Assembly (NCBI GenBank): GCA_963752565.1
Contig: CAVVZC010000013.1
Span: 1-64,000 of the forward strand
Length of the DNA stretch: 64,000 bases
DNA from: UBA11574 sp963752565
GTDB taxonomy: Bacteria; Desulfobacterota; Desulfobacteria; Desulfobacterales; UBA11574
Direction: 5' to 3'
Part shown: piece after piece, positions 25,449 through 34,924 of the stretch
Layout: every line of letters begins with the position of its first letter
Numbering within the stretch: position 1 is the stretch's first letter
Translations under genes and position numbers: made by a program
The notes under the pieces: generated by a model
Databases searched by the model: none
What the model was told of the DNA's origin: nothing
What the model saw: only the letters and a program-made list of their open reading frames with translations

Positions 25449-26648
25449 ATGACCCAAAACGAAAAATTCAAAGCAAGACTCGAAGAAATCAATCGACTGG
25501 CCGATGCCATTGAACGTCAACGATCAAACCTTCAGGAAACCGCGGCACTGGATGCCGGTTTCCCCGTGAAGATCACCGGCATCGAAGTGGATCTGGCGGT
25601 GGACTATTTGCGAACCATAAAAGAAGAAATCCCTTATGTCGAAAACGGCAAACCTTACGGCACGGTGGCCACCATATTTGCATACGACGCCCCGGTAGTG
25701 GTGCTGGCCAAACTGGGCGGATCAGCCCTGCTGACGGGCAACCGCCTTCGGTTCGGCGTCTCATCCCAGACACCGAAAACCGCTGCGATTTTGGCTGAAA
25801 TTTGCGAACCCTTTAAAACCATTGACCCCATGATCGATCTGGACAACCGGGAATTCGGCAAACGTTGCGTTGAAGACAACGATGTCCGGGTCCTCTTTAT
25901 TTCAGGAGCTTCAGCCGTAGGAGAGATCTACAGAAAGCAGCATCGATCTTTTGACAAACTCTTTTTTGCCGGCCCCGGCGGCATGCCGGCAGCCATTGTG
26001 TTCGAAGATGCCGATGTGAAAGCAGCAAGCCATTTTATTGCCCGACGGGCATTTATCAACGCCGGCCAGTACTGCACCACCTTGAAAAAAGTGCATATTC
26101 ATCGCAGCATTTACGAAACCGTTCGCGAAAAAATACTGGATACGGTTCAAGGCATGAAAGTGGGAAATCCTTTTGATCCGGATATTGAAATCGGACCGAT
26201 CCTGGTGGAACGCACCCGAAAAATTATTGAAAATGCCCTTGAAAAATGCCAACCGGCAAACCTGATCGCCGGATCCATCAACGAAAATGTGATCCATCCA
26301 CTGGTCCTCGAAACCGAAAACACCCAGATTCCGGACCTCGAACTTTTCGGTCCGTTTCTTGTTTTAAAACCGTTCGATGATCCTTATGACGCGGCCTCGG
26401 AACTGGTTCAGACCCGCTATGGCTTTCTGCTGGCCTTTTTCGGCTCACCCACGGAATCGCTCAAAGCGCTCTTTCATTCAAATTTCGGCATGGTACATGA
26501 CAATCCGGATTTTACGTTCACGCCGCTGAGGCTGCCTTTTGGGGGAAAAAATGAAAGCGGCTGGATTCTGGAACGAAAAGGGGATGGGTATATTGAACGG
26601 GATGGCGCGTTTCTTTATAGTAAGGAATTAGTTTCGTTTGACGAATAG
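25449..26648 (+). CDS. Aldehyde dehydrogenase superfamily protein
   Basis: 399 residues from the ATG giving MTQNEKFKARLEE (ACGGAG upstream). Family landmarks: PYGTVATIFAYDAPVVVLAKLGGSALLTGN (N-terminal part of the cofactor site), FDKLFFAGPGGMPAAIVFEDADV, the nucleophile in FINAGQYCTTLKKVHIHRS, VGNPFDPDIEIGPILV, and C-terminal LPFGGKNESGW. It is about 80-90 residues shorter than typical members, mainly in the N-terminal half, and diverged from named subfamilies. The substrate is unknown. The stop TAG runs straight into a repeat beginning TGTCTGTCC. Confidence 0.8.
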   Translation: MTQNEKFKARLEEINRLADAIERQRSNLQETAALDAGFPVKITGIEVDLAVDYLRTIKEEIPYVENGKPYGTVATIFAYDAPVVVLAKLGGSALLTGNRLRFGVSSQTPKTAAILAEICEPFKTIDPMIDLDNREFGKRCVEDNDVRVLFISGASAVGEIYRKQHRSFDKLFFAGPGGMPAAIVFEDADVKAASHFIARRAFINAGQYCTTLKKVHIHRSIYETVREKILDTVQGMKVGNPFDPDIEIGPILVERTRKIIENALEKCQPANLIAGSINENVIHPLVLETENTQIPDLELFGPFLVLKPFDDPYDAASELVQTRYGFLLAFFGSPTESLKALFHSNFGMVHDNPDFTFTPLRLPFGGKNESGWILERKGDGYIERDGAFLYSKELVSFDE

Positions 26649-26820
26649 TGTCTGTCCATAAATGGTTCTTCAATAAAAATTTGTTCACCGCAGAGCCGCA
26701 AAGATCGCAGAGTTTTTGGTTTTTCTTTTTTGCTTTTCGCTGAGACGCCGAAAAGCAAAATGACACAACCCTTCGGGTAATAAAATGCCCTTTGGCACCT
26801 TGCAACCAAAGAATTGATGG
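26649..26820. repeat. Gap with repeat end abutting the ALDH stop codon
   Basis: Begins TGTCTGTCCATAAATGG immediately after the TAG stop, like the ends of the elements at 17461 and 61863. It also contains CACCGCAGAGCCGCAAAGATCGCAGAG and a facing pair of GGTGCC-type words. No gene seen. Confidence 0.4.
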
Positions 26821-26960
26821 CTATTGTCGTTTCTGCAGCGCAAGCTGCTTAGTGCTTTTCCATTGCCGGCGTCCCTGTCCCGCATCAAGCGGGGTCAACG
26901 GTAATGGAAAAATTATTATTCTCTGCGTCCTCTGTGCCTCGAATGAGCGAAGCGAATGGG
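26821..26960. repeat. Inverted repeat flanking nagZ, left arm
   Basis: Contains CAAGCTGCTTAGTGCTTTTC, CATTGCCGGCGTCC, GTAATGGAAAAATTATTATT and CTCTGCGTCCTCTGTG in this order. The reverse complement of 28075-28197 carries the same words in the same order. The arms therefore face each other across nagZ about 1.1 kb apart. A relic right end of the ACCTGAAT family (AAAGATTCTCATTAATTTTC to 27013) follows. Confidence 0.65.
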
Positions 26961-27003
26961 CGGTGAATATAAACTCACATACCCTAAAGATTCTCATTAA
27001 TTT

Positions 27004-28014
27004 TCATGCAACATTCAGCAAATATTTGGATTTCAGCTTGATGATCCGTTCCAAAGACTTCATTCCTTTGACTTTCATCGTTTGAGATCGCCTTTGAACA
27101 TCCAGTATTTCCTTAAACGCATTTTCAATGTTGGGTCCTGCATGGCAGATTAGGGGCATGTCAATATCTGCTGAAAGGATTCGCTGGATAGCGGTTTTAA
27201 TATCATAATGCTTTTCAATGGCGCCCATGTCTAAATCGTCTGTCATGACAACGCCGTCATACCCCATTTTTTTTCGCAAAAGATCATCGGCAATGGTCTT
27301 GGACAGGCTTGCGGGCCAATTCGGGTCGATCCCTGTATATCGAATATGCGACAGCATGATCCCTGCCACGTCATGGGAGATGGCGGTCTTAAAGGGAAAA
27401 AGGTCGAACCTTTGCATGGCATCCACATCGATATCCAGATCCGGCAATTCAAAATGAGAGTCAAGCACGGTTCGGCCGATGCCCGGAAAATGCTTGGCCA
27501 CAGCCATAATATTTTCAGCCTGAAGATGTTCGATCACCACCTTTCCCTGCTCAGACACCCAGCCTGGGTCAGGGCCGAATGCCCTATCTGCCATGACACT
27601 GTTAATGTCTTCGGGCGCAACATCCAATACCGGCGCCATATTCATGTTGATCCCCACTTCTGAAAGTTCCTTTGCCGTTGTTTTGGCAAAAAAGACGGCA
27701 TCTTCAGGCCCTTTCATCTTTGGATTGCCCGGGAACTGTGTAAACGGTTCTTTGAGACGGGCCACCTGGCCACCCTCCTGGTCGATGGCGATCAAGAGCG
27801 GCGGTTGACCGCAGGACCGGGCATAGGATTGCATGGAAAAGCAAAGATCTTTGATCTGGTCCGGGTCTATGAGGTTTATGGAAAAGAGGATGATGCCGCC
27901 CACCTTCAGCGTGTTGATAAGAAATTTGAGTTCAGCATTCATCTCGGTGCCCTCAAATCCCACCATCAAACGCTGCCCGGCCATTTGCTTGTCTGAAAAA
28001 TCTGTAATGTCCAT
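27004..28014 (-). CDS. nagZ: Beta-N-acetylhexosaminidase NagZ (GH3)
   Basis: 336 residues. GH3 landmarks: LLIAIDQEGGQVARLKEPFTQFPG, NMNMAPVLDVAPEDINSVMADRAFG, the NagZ loop VAKHFPGIGRTVLDSH (the H-acid/base motif KHFPGxGxxxxDSH), and MLSHIRYTGIDPNWPASLS, with nucleophile Asp in GVVMTDDLDMGAIEKHY. It removes GlcNAc from muropeptides during cell-wall recycling in the cytoplasm. Length and motifs are complete. It is bracketed by inverted copies of a non-coding repeat (26821-26960 and 28075-28197). Confidence 0.93.
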   Translation of the reverse strand: MDITDFSDKQMAGQRLMVGFEGTEMNAELKFLINTLKVGGIILFSINLIDPDQIKDLCFSMQSYARSCGQPPLLIAIDQEGGQVARLKEPFTQFPGNPKMKGPEDAVFFAKTTAKELSEVGINMNMAPVLDVAPEDINSVMADRAFGPDPGWVSEQGKVVIEHLQAENIMAVAKHFPGIGRTVLDSHFELPDLDIDVDAMQRFDLFPFKTAISHDVAGIMLSHIRYTGIDPNWPASLSKTIADDLLRKKMGYDGVVMTDDLDMGAIEKHYDIKTAIQRILSADIDMPLICHAGPNIENAFKEILDVQRRSQTMKVKGMKSLERIIKLKSKYLLNVA

Positions 28015-28074
28015 TTTATTATCTCATTCTTATTTTTCTGTTGAAAATATTCTTTTATATCACCGCCCGCTTGA

Positions 28075-28197
28075 TCTGCCTCTGGCAGATTCGCTCGAGT
28101 CGCAGAGGACGCAGAGTTGAATTATTTTCCATGCCTGCCGCTGAGAGGACGGCAATGGAAAAGCACTAAGCAGCTTATGTTGCAAAAAAGCAACGAA
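28075..28197. repeat. Inverted repeat flanking nagZ, right arm
   Basis: Facing partner of 26821-26960: CGCAGAGGACGCAGAG, ATTATTTTCCATGCC, GAGAGGACGGCAATGGAAAA and GCACTAAGCAGCTT are the reverse-complement words in reverse order. Roughly 100 bases of recognisable similarity. Confidence 0.65.
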
Positions 28198-28213
28198 AGT
28201 TTTTGATTTAATG

Positions 28214-28496
28214 CCTGAATTTTACACGAGTTGGAGGCTTTCATATGCCCCGATAGCGGGATTTCCGCTTCGCTCCAACAAGGCACTTAAGGGCGAAGCC
28301 ATAGTCTGCTATTGCGAGCCCTTAATAACGCAGTAGATGAAAGCCTCCGGCTCGCCCTTTGGGTGGAAATTGATGAGAAAAAAAGTTCATCATCCGATAT
28401 ACCATTCCGGTAAAATGAGCGATGATATGATTTTGCTTAAACCCTCTTCAATCGAATAACTTAAAGATTCTCATTAATTTTCATGCAAGATTCAGG
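28214..28496. mobile_element. MITE-like element, ACCTGAATYTT family (283 bp)
   Basis: Left end CCTGAATTTTACACGAG, right end TTTTCATGCAAGATTCAGG; the ends are inverted copies. The interior shares long stretches with 41705-42014: GCACTTAAGGGCGAAGCCATAG, GCGAGCCCTTAATAACGCAG, GGCTCGCCCTTTGGGTG and AAAAGTTCATCATCCGA. The right end abuts the PrmA-like gene, whose TGA stop lies in the terminal ACCTGAAT. No coding capacity. Confidence 0.8.
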
Positions 28497-29338
28497 TAAA
28501 GACCATCCCAGCCCATCCCTTTTCAACAGCCCTCCATATGCACTGAAAGCCGTTTTGCGTAAAATTATATAAAAGATCCTCAACTTCATCGATTTTAATC
28601 CCCGACACCACCACCGCACCCTTTTTTTGCGTTATCCCGACGATGTGAGAACAAAGCCGCCTGAGGGTGGGATACCGAAGGTTGGCTGTGATCAAAGAAT
28701 AGGTTTCTTTTATGTCTTCGACCCTGGTATCAAGGATGTTGATTCGATGTTCGAGGCCGTTTAATTTGATGTTTTTTTGTGCTTCATCTCTTGCACAAGG
28801 ATCGATATCGATGCCGACCGCACGCTTTATCCCTATCAACACGGCTGCAATGGCCAGAACGCCGGACCCGGTGCCGATATCCAGGGCACCGCAATCGTCG
28901 GCCTATTGATGTCACCATGATTTATCTGAACAATGCCGCTTCTATCCCCTGAATTGCCAATCGTGTTGTGGGGTGATCCCCGAATCCGAATGAAGCGCCT
29001 TTTAAAATGTCAATAACGATGTCACAAGACGCAGGTTCGTAAACCATGCCCGGCGGTTTTAGAACGACCCGCCTTGAAACTCGGGTTGGCTTCTCATAGG
29101 ATTTTTCGAGAAAAGAACAGCCGAGATGGTAGGTATATTTGAGCTCCCGGCTTAAAACTAGATCGATGATGGCGGTTTTTATGGCTTTTTGATCCACAAA
29201 AGTTTTTCCCAAAAGCCGCTTTCTGAGTTCACCGGGTGTTAGCCTTTGGCTTGACTCCTCGACCATGGCCAGCACTTTTCGACGGAGGGTCCCATTGTCT
29301 TTGTTTGGCTTTTTGGTGGTTTTGACAGGTACGGTCAT
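28492..29338 (-). pseudogene. PrmA-like class I methyltransferase, two frameshifts
   Basis: The N-terminal piece (29338-28922) has a winged-helix-like start, then YEPASCDIVIDILKGASFGFGDHPTTRLAIQGIEAALFR, where FGxGxHPTT is the ribosomal L11 methyltransferase signature. The next bases read QINHGDINRPT in one frame and then DCGALDIGTGSGVLAIAAVLIGIKRAVGIDIDPCA in another, continuing to 28492. So two indels lie within 28843-28925. The intact protein would be a ~280-residue PrmA relative that methylates a protein (L11 is the classical substrate; this one is divergent). Its stop codon is contributed by the adjacent repeat. Confidence 0.8.
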
Positions 29339-29349
29339 CGGCCCTTTTT

Positions 29350-30363
29350 TTATCGGCGCAGTTGGTACTTTCGAACGGCCCGGTTATGGTCTTTGAAATT
29401 CGTTGAGAACTGGTGCGTCCGGTCTTTTCTGGAAACAAAAAAGAGAAATTTTGTGTCTGCCGGATAAAGAGTGGCTTCAATGGCCCTGACGCCGGTATTT
29501 GAAATCGGTCCGGGCGGAAGTCCCTTTATGGTATACGTGTTGTAAGGCGTTGGATGGGCCAGATCTTTTCGGGTGATATTGCCGTTATAGTCCTCTATGC
29601 CGTAAATGACCGTTGGATCGCTCTCTAAGCGCATGTTTCGTTTTAACCGATTATGGAAAACAGAGGCAATAATGGGACGCTCATCGGCAACAGCGGTCTC
29701 CTTTTCGATGATCGATGCCAGCGTGATCACCTGGTGTATCGTCAATCCCAGGATTTTGGTTTGTTCTTCCCACTCCGGCTTGAAAACCGACCGGAATCGT
29801 TTGACCATAATGGATATAATGTTTTCAGGTGTAACCCCCCTTGGGAAATGATATGTGTCCGGAAAAAGATATCCTTCAAAGGTTTGGGCATCAATCCCCT
29901 TGGCACGCACAAGATCAGGATCGGTTGCGGCCTTTAAAAAATCGGCTTCAGAAGCGAATCCTGCGGTTTCAACCGCCCGGGCAATCTGTCTCAGGTTATA
30001 CCCTTCAGGGATGGTCAGCCGATGAAGGCGAACCTTTCCATCCACCATGGTCTCGAGTATTTTTTTCGGCGTCATGGAAGAGGAAAGCAGATATTCTCCG
30101 GCCTTGATGCGTTTGTCATACCCTTTAATGCGGGCAAACAACCTGAATTTAAACGGATGAAGGATCATTCCTCTTTGATAAAGCAACGTGGAAAGCGCCT
30201 TGAATCCCAGGCCGGATTGAACGACAACCACCTCCTCGACAGGTGCCGTATTGGGTGGTTTTTTGGCGTAGGCAACAATATTCAGGTAAACACCGGCCAC
30301 ACCGATAAAAAGAAAAAACAGTATGAGTAAAATGGCAACGCCCAGTTTCTTCAAATTAAACAT
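29350..30363 (-). CDS. mltG: Endolytic murein transglycosylase MltG
   Basis: 337 residues, ATG behind AGGAGAGC. One N-terminal membrane helix (LGVAILLILFFLFIGVAGVYL), then a LysM-like region and the YceG catalytic domain: FEGYLFPDTYHFPRG, TLASIIEKETAVADERPIIASVFHNRLKRNMRLESDPTVIYG (with the catalytic Glu in IEKE), KGLPPGPISNTGVRAIEA. It cleaves nascent glycan strands at the inner membrane. It lies eleven bases from the PrmA-like gene on the same strand, so both are probably in one transcript. Confidence 0.95.
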   Translation of the reverse strand: MFNLKKLGVAILLILFFLFIGVAGVYLNIVAYAKKPPNTAPVEEVVVVQSGLGFKALSTLLYQRGMILHPFKFRLFARIKGYDKRIKAGEYLLSSSMTPKKILETMVDGKVRLHRLTIPEGYNLRQIARAVETAGFASEADFLKAATDPDLVRAKGIDAQTFEGYLFPDTYHFPRGVTPENIISIMVKRFRSVFKPEWEEQTKILGLTIHQVITLASIIEKETAVADERPIIASVFHNRLKRNMRLESDPTVIYGIEDYNGNITRKDLAHPTPYNTYTIKGLPPGPISNTGVRAIEATLYPADTKFLFFVSRKDRTHQFSTNFKDHNRAVRKYQLRR

Positions 30364-30426
30364 GCTCTCCTGGTAAAAGTTTTTTAATTTTATTCCAAAT
30401 TGTCATGAATTGTCAAAGAACTAATG

Positions 30427-30575
30427 GTGACGGCTTCGTAAAAAGTCCAATTTCTGCGTTGCGCTTCATTTCGTGTTCACTGCGGCGTACATAAGTACGC
30501 CTCATTCCACGAAATTCGCGACGCCTTGAACTTGAACTTTTTACTTTGCCGTCTCAATTTTGACTTTTTACGAGT
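30427..30575. repeat. REP-like palindromic element (GTAAAAAGTC family), copy 1
   Basis: GACGGCTTCGTAAAAAGTCC at the left, GAACTTTTTACTTTGCCGTC then TTTTTACGAG at the right, with GGCGTACATAAGTACGCC in the centre. An inverted counterpart lies at 35338-35490, and a short hairpin relic at 51170-51200. Non-coding. Confidence 0.75.
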
Positions 30576-30738
30576 TCATCAATGGTCATTGTTGATTGAA
30601 TATTGTCGGAACAAAGCGTAGTTCCCGACTTATTGGGGAATATTTTCTGTTGGAATCTTGTAAATCGCTTGATTTTATAACCCAGATGTTTATGATTTGA
30701 TAGTTGATACTGTTTGAATGAAAGGTTTCTGACCAAAT

Positions 30739-31905
30739 ATGAATCTGAAACACAAAACAACTGAAGAATATCAGGGATTTGAACAGGGACCCATCCGGCC
30801 GCCCAGTGAAGCTTACAGCCTCCTTGTCCGGGTGACCCGAAACTGTCCCTGGAATCACTGTACGTTCTGCCCGGTCTACAAGGATTCCCGATTTTCCATC
30901 CGTTCGAAGGATCATGTGATAAAAGATATCGATTCGGTTTATCAAAGTGTGGAAATCATTCAAAAGACAATCGATGGAGAAGGAAAAGTCCCTCTGGCAG
31001 AAGTTCAAAAAGCTGCCGGGAATGGTGATAACTTGGATCCCCGGGCCTTTAACGCTGCCTTGAACTGGATTCGTGGTGGAATGCGCTCGGTGTTTATCCA
31101 GGATGCAAACAGCCTGATTATCAAGCCTTCAGACCTGGTTGAGATCCTGACGCATCTTAAAACGTGCTTTCCCTGGGTGGAGCGGATCACATCCTATGCC
31201 CGGTCCCATACCATTGCTCGGATCAGCGATGACAACCTGAAAGCCATCAGAGACGCCGGTTTAAACCGAATTCACATCGGCCTTGAATCCGGTTCGGACA
31301 AGGTGTTAAAGATGATCAAAAAAGGGGTCACCAAAGAAACCCAGATCAAGGCCGGACTCAAGGTTAAAAAAGCCGGAATGGAGCTGTCGGAGTATGTCAT
31401 GCCGGGTCTGGGCGGAAAAGCCTATTCAAAAGAACATGCTGTAGAGACCGCCGATGCATTAAACCAAATCAATCCGGATTTCATCAGACTCAGGACCCTG
31501 GCGATTCCCAACAGTGTGGCGCTGTACGATGACTATGAAACCGGTCGTTTTGAAAAGTGCACGGATCTCATGATGGCCGAGGAGGTGCTGCTTTTCATCG
31601 AGTCGCTAAACGGAATTACCAGCGTACTGAAAAGCGATCACATCCTGAATCTTTTCCAAAACCTGGAAGGAAAATTGCCGGAGGAAAAAGAAAACATGCT
31701 GAACATTGTCCGCCGGTTTTTAGCCATGACACCGGATCGGCAATGTGTCTATCAAGTGGGGAGAAGGCTCGGATATTTTTCCCGTCTGAGCGATTTGGAA
31801 AATCCCCGACGCCTGGAAAGGGCGGAAAAGGCCTGCAGACAGTTTGGCATTACACCGGAAAATGTGGATGAGGTGATAGATGAGTTGATGAGGAGATTCA
31901 TATAG
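30739..31905 (+). CDS. Radical SAM protein with Cx4Cx2C motif
   Basis: 388 residues. The N-terminal VTRNCPWNHCTFCPVYKDSRF carries three Cys spaced Cx4Cx2C rather than Cx3Cx2C, a form I associate with an uncharacterised radical SAM group in anaerobes. Elp3/HemN-like features follow: SVFIQDANSLI, RITSYARSHTI, LNRIHIGLESGSDKVLKMIKKGVTKE and YVMPGLGGK. No SPASM or B12 domain is seen. The reaction is unknown. The last codons (ATA TAG) run directly into a palindromic repeat. Confidence 0.85.
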   Translation: MNLKHKTTEEYQGFEQGPIRPPSEAYSLLVRVTRNCPWNHCTFCPVYKDSRFSIRSKDHVIKDIDSVYQSVEIIQKTIDGEGKVPLAEVQKAAGNGDNLDPRAFNAALNWIRGGMRSVFIQDANSLIIKPSDLVEILTHLKTCFPWVERITSYARSHTIARISDDNLKAIRDAGLNRIHIGLESGSDKVLKMIKKGVTKETQIKAGLKVKKAGMELSEYVMPGLGGKAYSKEHAVETADALNQINPDFIRLRTLAIPNSVALYDDYETGRFEKCTDLMMAEEVLLFIESLNGITSVLKSDHILNLFQNLEGKLPEEKENMLNIVRRFLAMTPDRQCVYQVGRRLGYFSRLSDLENPRRLERAEKACRQFGITPENVDEVIDELMRRFI

Positions 31906-32047
31906 TTTCCAACTCGGAAATGGCCTTTTTGCAATCTCAGCGTCAATCTTCAAAATCGCTTGTGCGGCATACATGTCTGTATGCCGCACAAGCGATTTTT
32001 CGATATCCTTGACCTTGCGAAAAAATTCTCATTTCTGAGCTGGAAAC
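31905..32047. repeat. Palindromic element with a perfect 22-bp central stem
   Basis: Ends GTTTCCAACTCGGAAATG (31905-31922) and CATTTCTGAGCTGGAAAC (32030-32047) are inverted with two mismatches. Inside, 31952-31973 and 31978-31999 are perfect reverse complements around the loop TGTC. It starts on the last base of the preceding stop codon TAG. The long stem could act as a transcription terminator or RNA stabiliser; a T run follows the stem. Confidence 0.75.
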
Positions 32048-32250
32048 TGCATTGTATCCTTAAATGATTTTACACGCATCGTGACTATTTGGTGATTTAA
32101 TGATACGTTTTTGTATATGGGGAGCACAAAATATTTTATATTATTTTTTTCGTGTTTTCATATTTTCGTGCTTTCGTGATAAAGATGAAACCTTTTTCCT
32201 TTCCGGTTCTTACTGGTGGGTGAATTTTATAACTTCAAAAAGGAGCATGC

Positions 32251-33474
32251 ATGACAGAGAATAATGGTAACATTGTTTACTCGGACGATGGAAACCTTGA
32301 AGTACCGTATTTTCCGGTGATTCCCTTTATCGAAGGTGACGGCATCGGGCCGGATATCTGGCGGGCTGCCCAGCGTGTGCTGGATGCAGCCCTCTCAAGT
32401 GTTTTCGGAGACAAACGAAAGATTCAATGGCTGGAAATTCTGGCCGGAGAAAAGGCCTTTAACCGAACCCAATCCTGGCTCCCGAACGATACCCTGGAAG
32501 CCATCAAGACCCATCGCGTGGCCATTAAAGGGCCGCTGACCACACCTGTGGGTGAAGGCATCCGGAGTATTAATGTCGGCCTTCGACAGGAACTCGATCT
32601 TTATGCCTGTGTCCGGCCCGTAAAATATATTGACGGCATTCCCAGCCCCATGCTCAGGCCTTCGGACGTGGACATGATTATTTTCAGGGAAAATACCGAA
32701 GATGTCTACATGGGTCTTGAGTGGAAAGCAGGCTCTTCAACAGCCCAAAAAATCATCGATCTGGTCAAATCCGAAGACGGCCGAATCATCCGGCCTGATT
32801 CAGGTGTGGGATTAAAACCCATCAGCCGTTTTGGAACCCGCCGGCTGGTCCGAATGGCCATTGAATATGCCATCGAGCACAAAAAGGAAAGCGTTACCAT
32901 TGTTCACAAAGGAAACATTATGAAATTCACCGAAGGGGCGTTTCGAACCTGGGGATATGACGTCGCACAAGAAGAATTCGGTGAAAAGACCATTACCGAA
33001 GCAGAACTGTGGGAGAAATACAACGGCACAATTCCTTCGGACAAGGTCGTGATCAAGGACCGGATCGCGGATGCCATGTTCCAACAGATTCTTTTGCGTC
33101 CGGCAGAGTATGATGTCCTGGCCATGCCCAATCTCAACGGGGACTACATGTCCGATGCCCTGTCTGCCATGGTGGGCGGACTCGGGCTGGCACCGGGCGC
33201 CAATATCGGCGACGGCATTGCCCTTTTTGAGGCCACCCATGGCACAGCACCGAAATATGCAGGACAGGATAAGGTGAATCCCGGTTCACTGATCCTTTCA
33301 GGGGCCATGATGCTCGACTACCTTGGCTGGAATGAGGCTGCAGACCGGATTCGGAAAGGACTGGCAAAAGCGGTTGCGAAAAAACGGGTCACCTATGATC
33401 TGGCACGGCAAATGGAAGGTGCCGTTGAAGTTAAATGTTCGGAGTTTGCCGAGGAAATTGTTCGTCATATTTAG
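32251..33474 (+). CDS. icd: NADP-dependent isocitrate dehydrogenase
   Basis: 407 residues, ATG behind AAGGAG. Matches bacterial Icd throughout: IEGDGIGPDIWRAAQRVLDAA, KGPLTTPVGEGIRSINVGLRQELDLYACVRPV (substrate-binding IRSIN), IIFRENTEDVYMGLEW, the Asp-rich metal site near LAMPNLNGDYMSDALSA, and HGTAPKYAGQDKVNPGS whose Lys-Tyr pair marks NADP preference. It converts isocitrate to 2-oxoglutarate. Together with the nearby 2-oxoacid:ferredoxin oxidoreductase it forms an oxidative or reversible TCA-cycle arm. Confidence 0.95.
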   Translation: MTENNGNIVYSDDGNLEVPYFPVIPFIEGDGIGPDIWRAAQRVLDAALSSVFGDKRKIQWLEILAGEKAFNRTQSWLPNDTLEAIKTHRVAIKGPLTTPVGEGIRSINVGLRQELDLYACVRPVKYIDGIPSPMLRPSDVDMIIFRENTEDVYMGLEWKAGSSTAQKIIDLVKSEDGRIIRPDSGVGLKPISRFGTRRLVRMAIEYAIEHKKESVTIVHKGNIMKFTEGAFRTWGYDVAQEEFGEKTITEAELWEKYNGTIPSDKVVIKDRIADAMFQQILLRPAEYDVLAMPNLNGDYMSDALSAMVGGLGLAPGANIGDGIALFEATHGTAPKYAGQDKVNPGSLILSGAMMLDYLGWNEAADRIRKGLAKAVAKKRVTYDLARQMEGAVEVKCSEFAEEIVRHI

Positions 33475-33664
33475 TTACCTGCTTAAATTTGCCACCAATA
33501 TTTTTATGTAAACCCATAACATGGTAATGATTTTATCTGATGCTAGCAGTAAAGGAACATCGCCATGTATTTTCTAAAAGGCGATATGCCTACCACCGAT
33601 CACAATAATTCGCGGTGACCCAATATTTAAGATTTATTGAACTCTTTTTTATTCGATTTCAAAT

Positions 33665-34907
33665 ATGTCAATGATCATAGACTTAAAATATGGGCACGGA
33701 AAAATCCCTCTTCCCATTCCGGACCGGACGGACATTTTTCAAATCCATGAACCGGACAAAAAAATAACGCCGTCTTTGTTCGCCACCAGGCTACGTGAAG
33801 AACTCGAACGCTTGCTTCCGGATCTTTCAGAGCATTGCCATTGTTGTCGGCGATAAAACCCGGCTGTGTGGTTATCCTGAATATTTGCCGGTTTTACTCG
33901 ACACCCTGGAAAACTTTGGTGCTGATCCAGACCGAATGACCGTGTTTATCGCTTACGGCACACATACTCCACAGACGGACAAAGAATGTCTCGAAGTATA
34001 TGGGAGTGTCTATCAAAATGTTCGGTTCGTCCATCACGACTGTGTGGATGACAGTTGCTTTGTAAATTCTGGACAAACCTCCCGCGGGACATCGGTTCTG
34101 ATTCGACGCGATATTTTTAAAACCGGTTTTTTAATCACCTTCGGTGCCATTTCTCATCATTATTTTGCCGGTTACGGCGGTGGCCGAAAGCTGATCTTTC
34201 CCGGACTGGGTCACAAAGAGTCGATCTATCACAATCACGGGCTGTTTTTGGATCGAGAACGACAAACCCTTGCGTCATGCTGTCAATCGGGTGTTTTGGA
34301 TAAAAATCCCCTGGCAGAGGATTTGGCAGAATTCGAAGTGTTTCGCCCTGCCGATCTGGCCATCCATGGCATCCTCGATAGCCGGGGACAGGTTTGTGAT
34401 CTGTTGCCGGGGGTGGGAACCGATCATTTTCGAAACGCCTGTGCCGAGCATGGAAAACATTGTGAGGTTGCCGTCACCAGAGACTATGATCTGGCCATTG
34501 CGTCCTGCGGCGGGTATCCAAAGGATATTAACTTTATTCAAAGCCACAAAGCTATCGAGCATGCGTCCAAGTTTGTCCGTAACGACGGCATGTTGATTAT
34601 CCTGGCAGAATGCCAAGATGGTGTGGGATCGAAAACCTTTTTGCCCTGGTTTGAACTGGGCAATTGGGAAAAAGCGTTTGACAGACTGGCCCAAAATTAT
34701 GAAGGAAACGGCGGAACAGCGCTTTCCATGATGTTTAAATTAAATCGAATCAGAATTTTATTGGTAACAGAGTTGAGTGATTCTATCTGTAAAACCATTG
34801 GGATTGAAAAAATCTCCATGGATCAGGTAAAACTTCTGGTGAAGCAATCCATGGGTTCTGTGGCCGCAATACCCAATGCCGGTATTTTGGTTAGGATTCC
34901 AGGATAG
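33665..34907 (+). pseudogene. LarA-type (nickel-dependent lactate racemase family) protein, one frameshift
   Basis: The N-terminal piece (MSMIIDLKYGHGKIPLPIPD...REELERLLPD) continues one frame over as SIAIVVGDKTRLCGYPEYLPVLL...FIAYGTHTPQT, TFGAISHHYFAGYGGGRKLIFPGLGHKESIYHNHG and IASCGGYPKDINFIQSHKAIEHAS. The LarA fold is clear, with the conserved GTH, HH and KxxxPGLGH segments around the pincer-nickel cofactor site. One indel near 33820-33840 splits it. LarA relatives racemise or epimerise various 2-hydroxyacids, so the substrate is not certain, and no larB/C/E cofactor genes are visible here. Confidence 0.8.
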
Positions 34908-34924
34908 ATGGCGGATACTACCAT

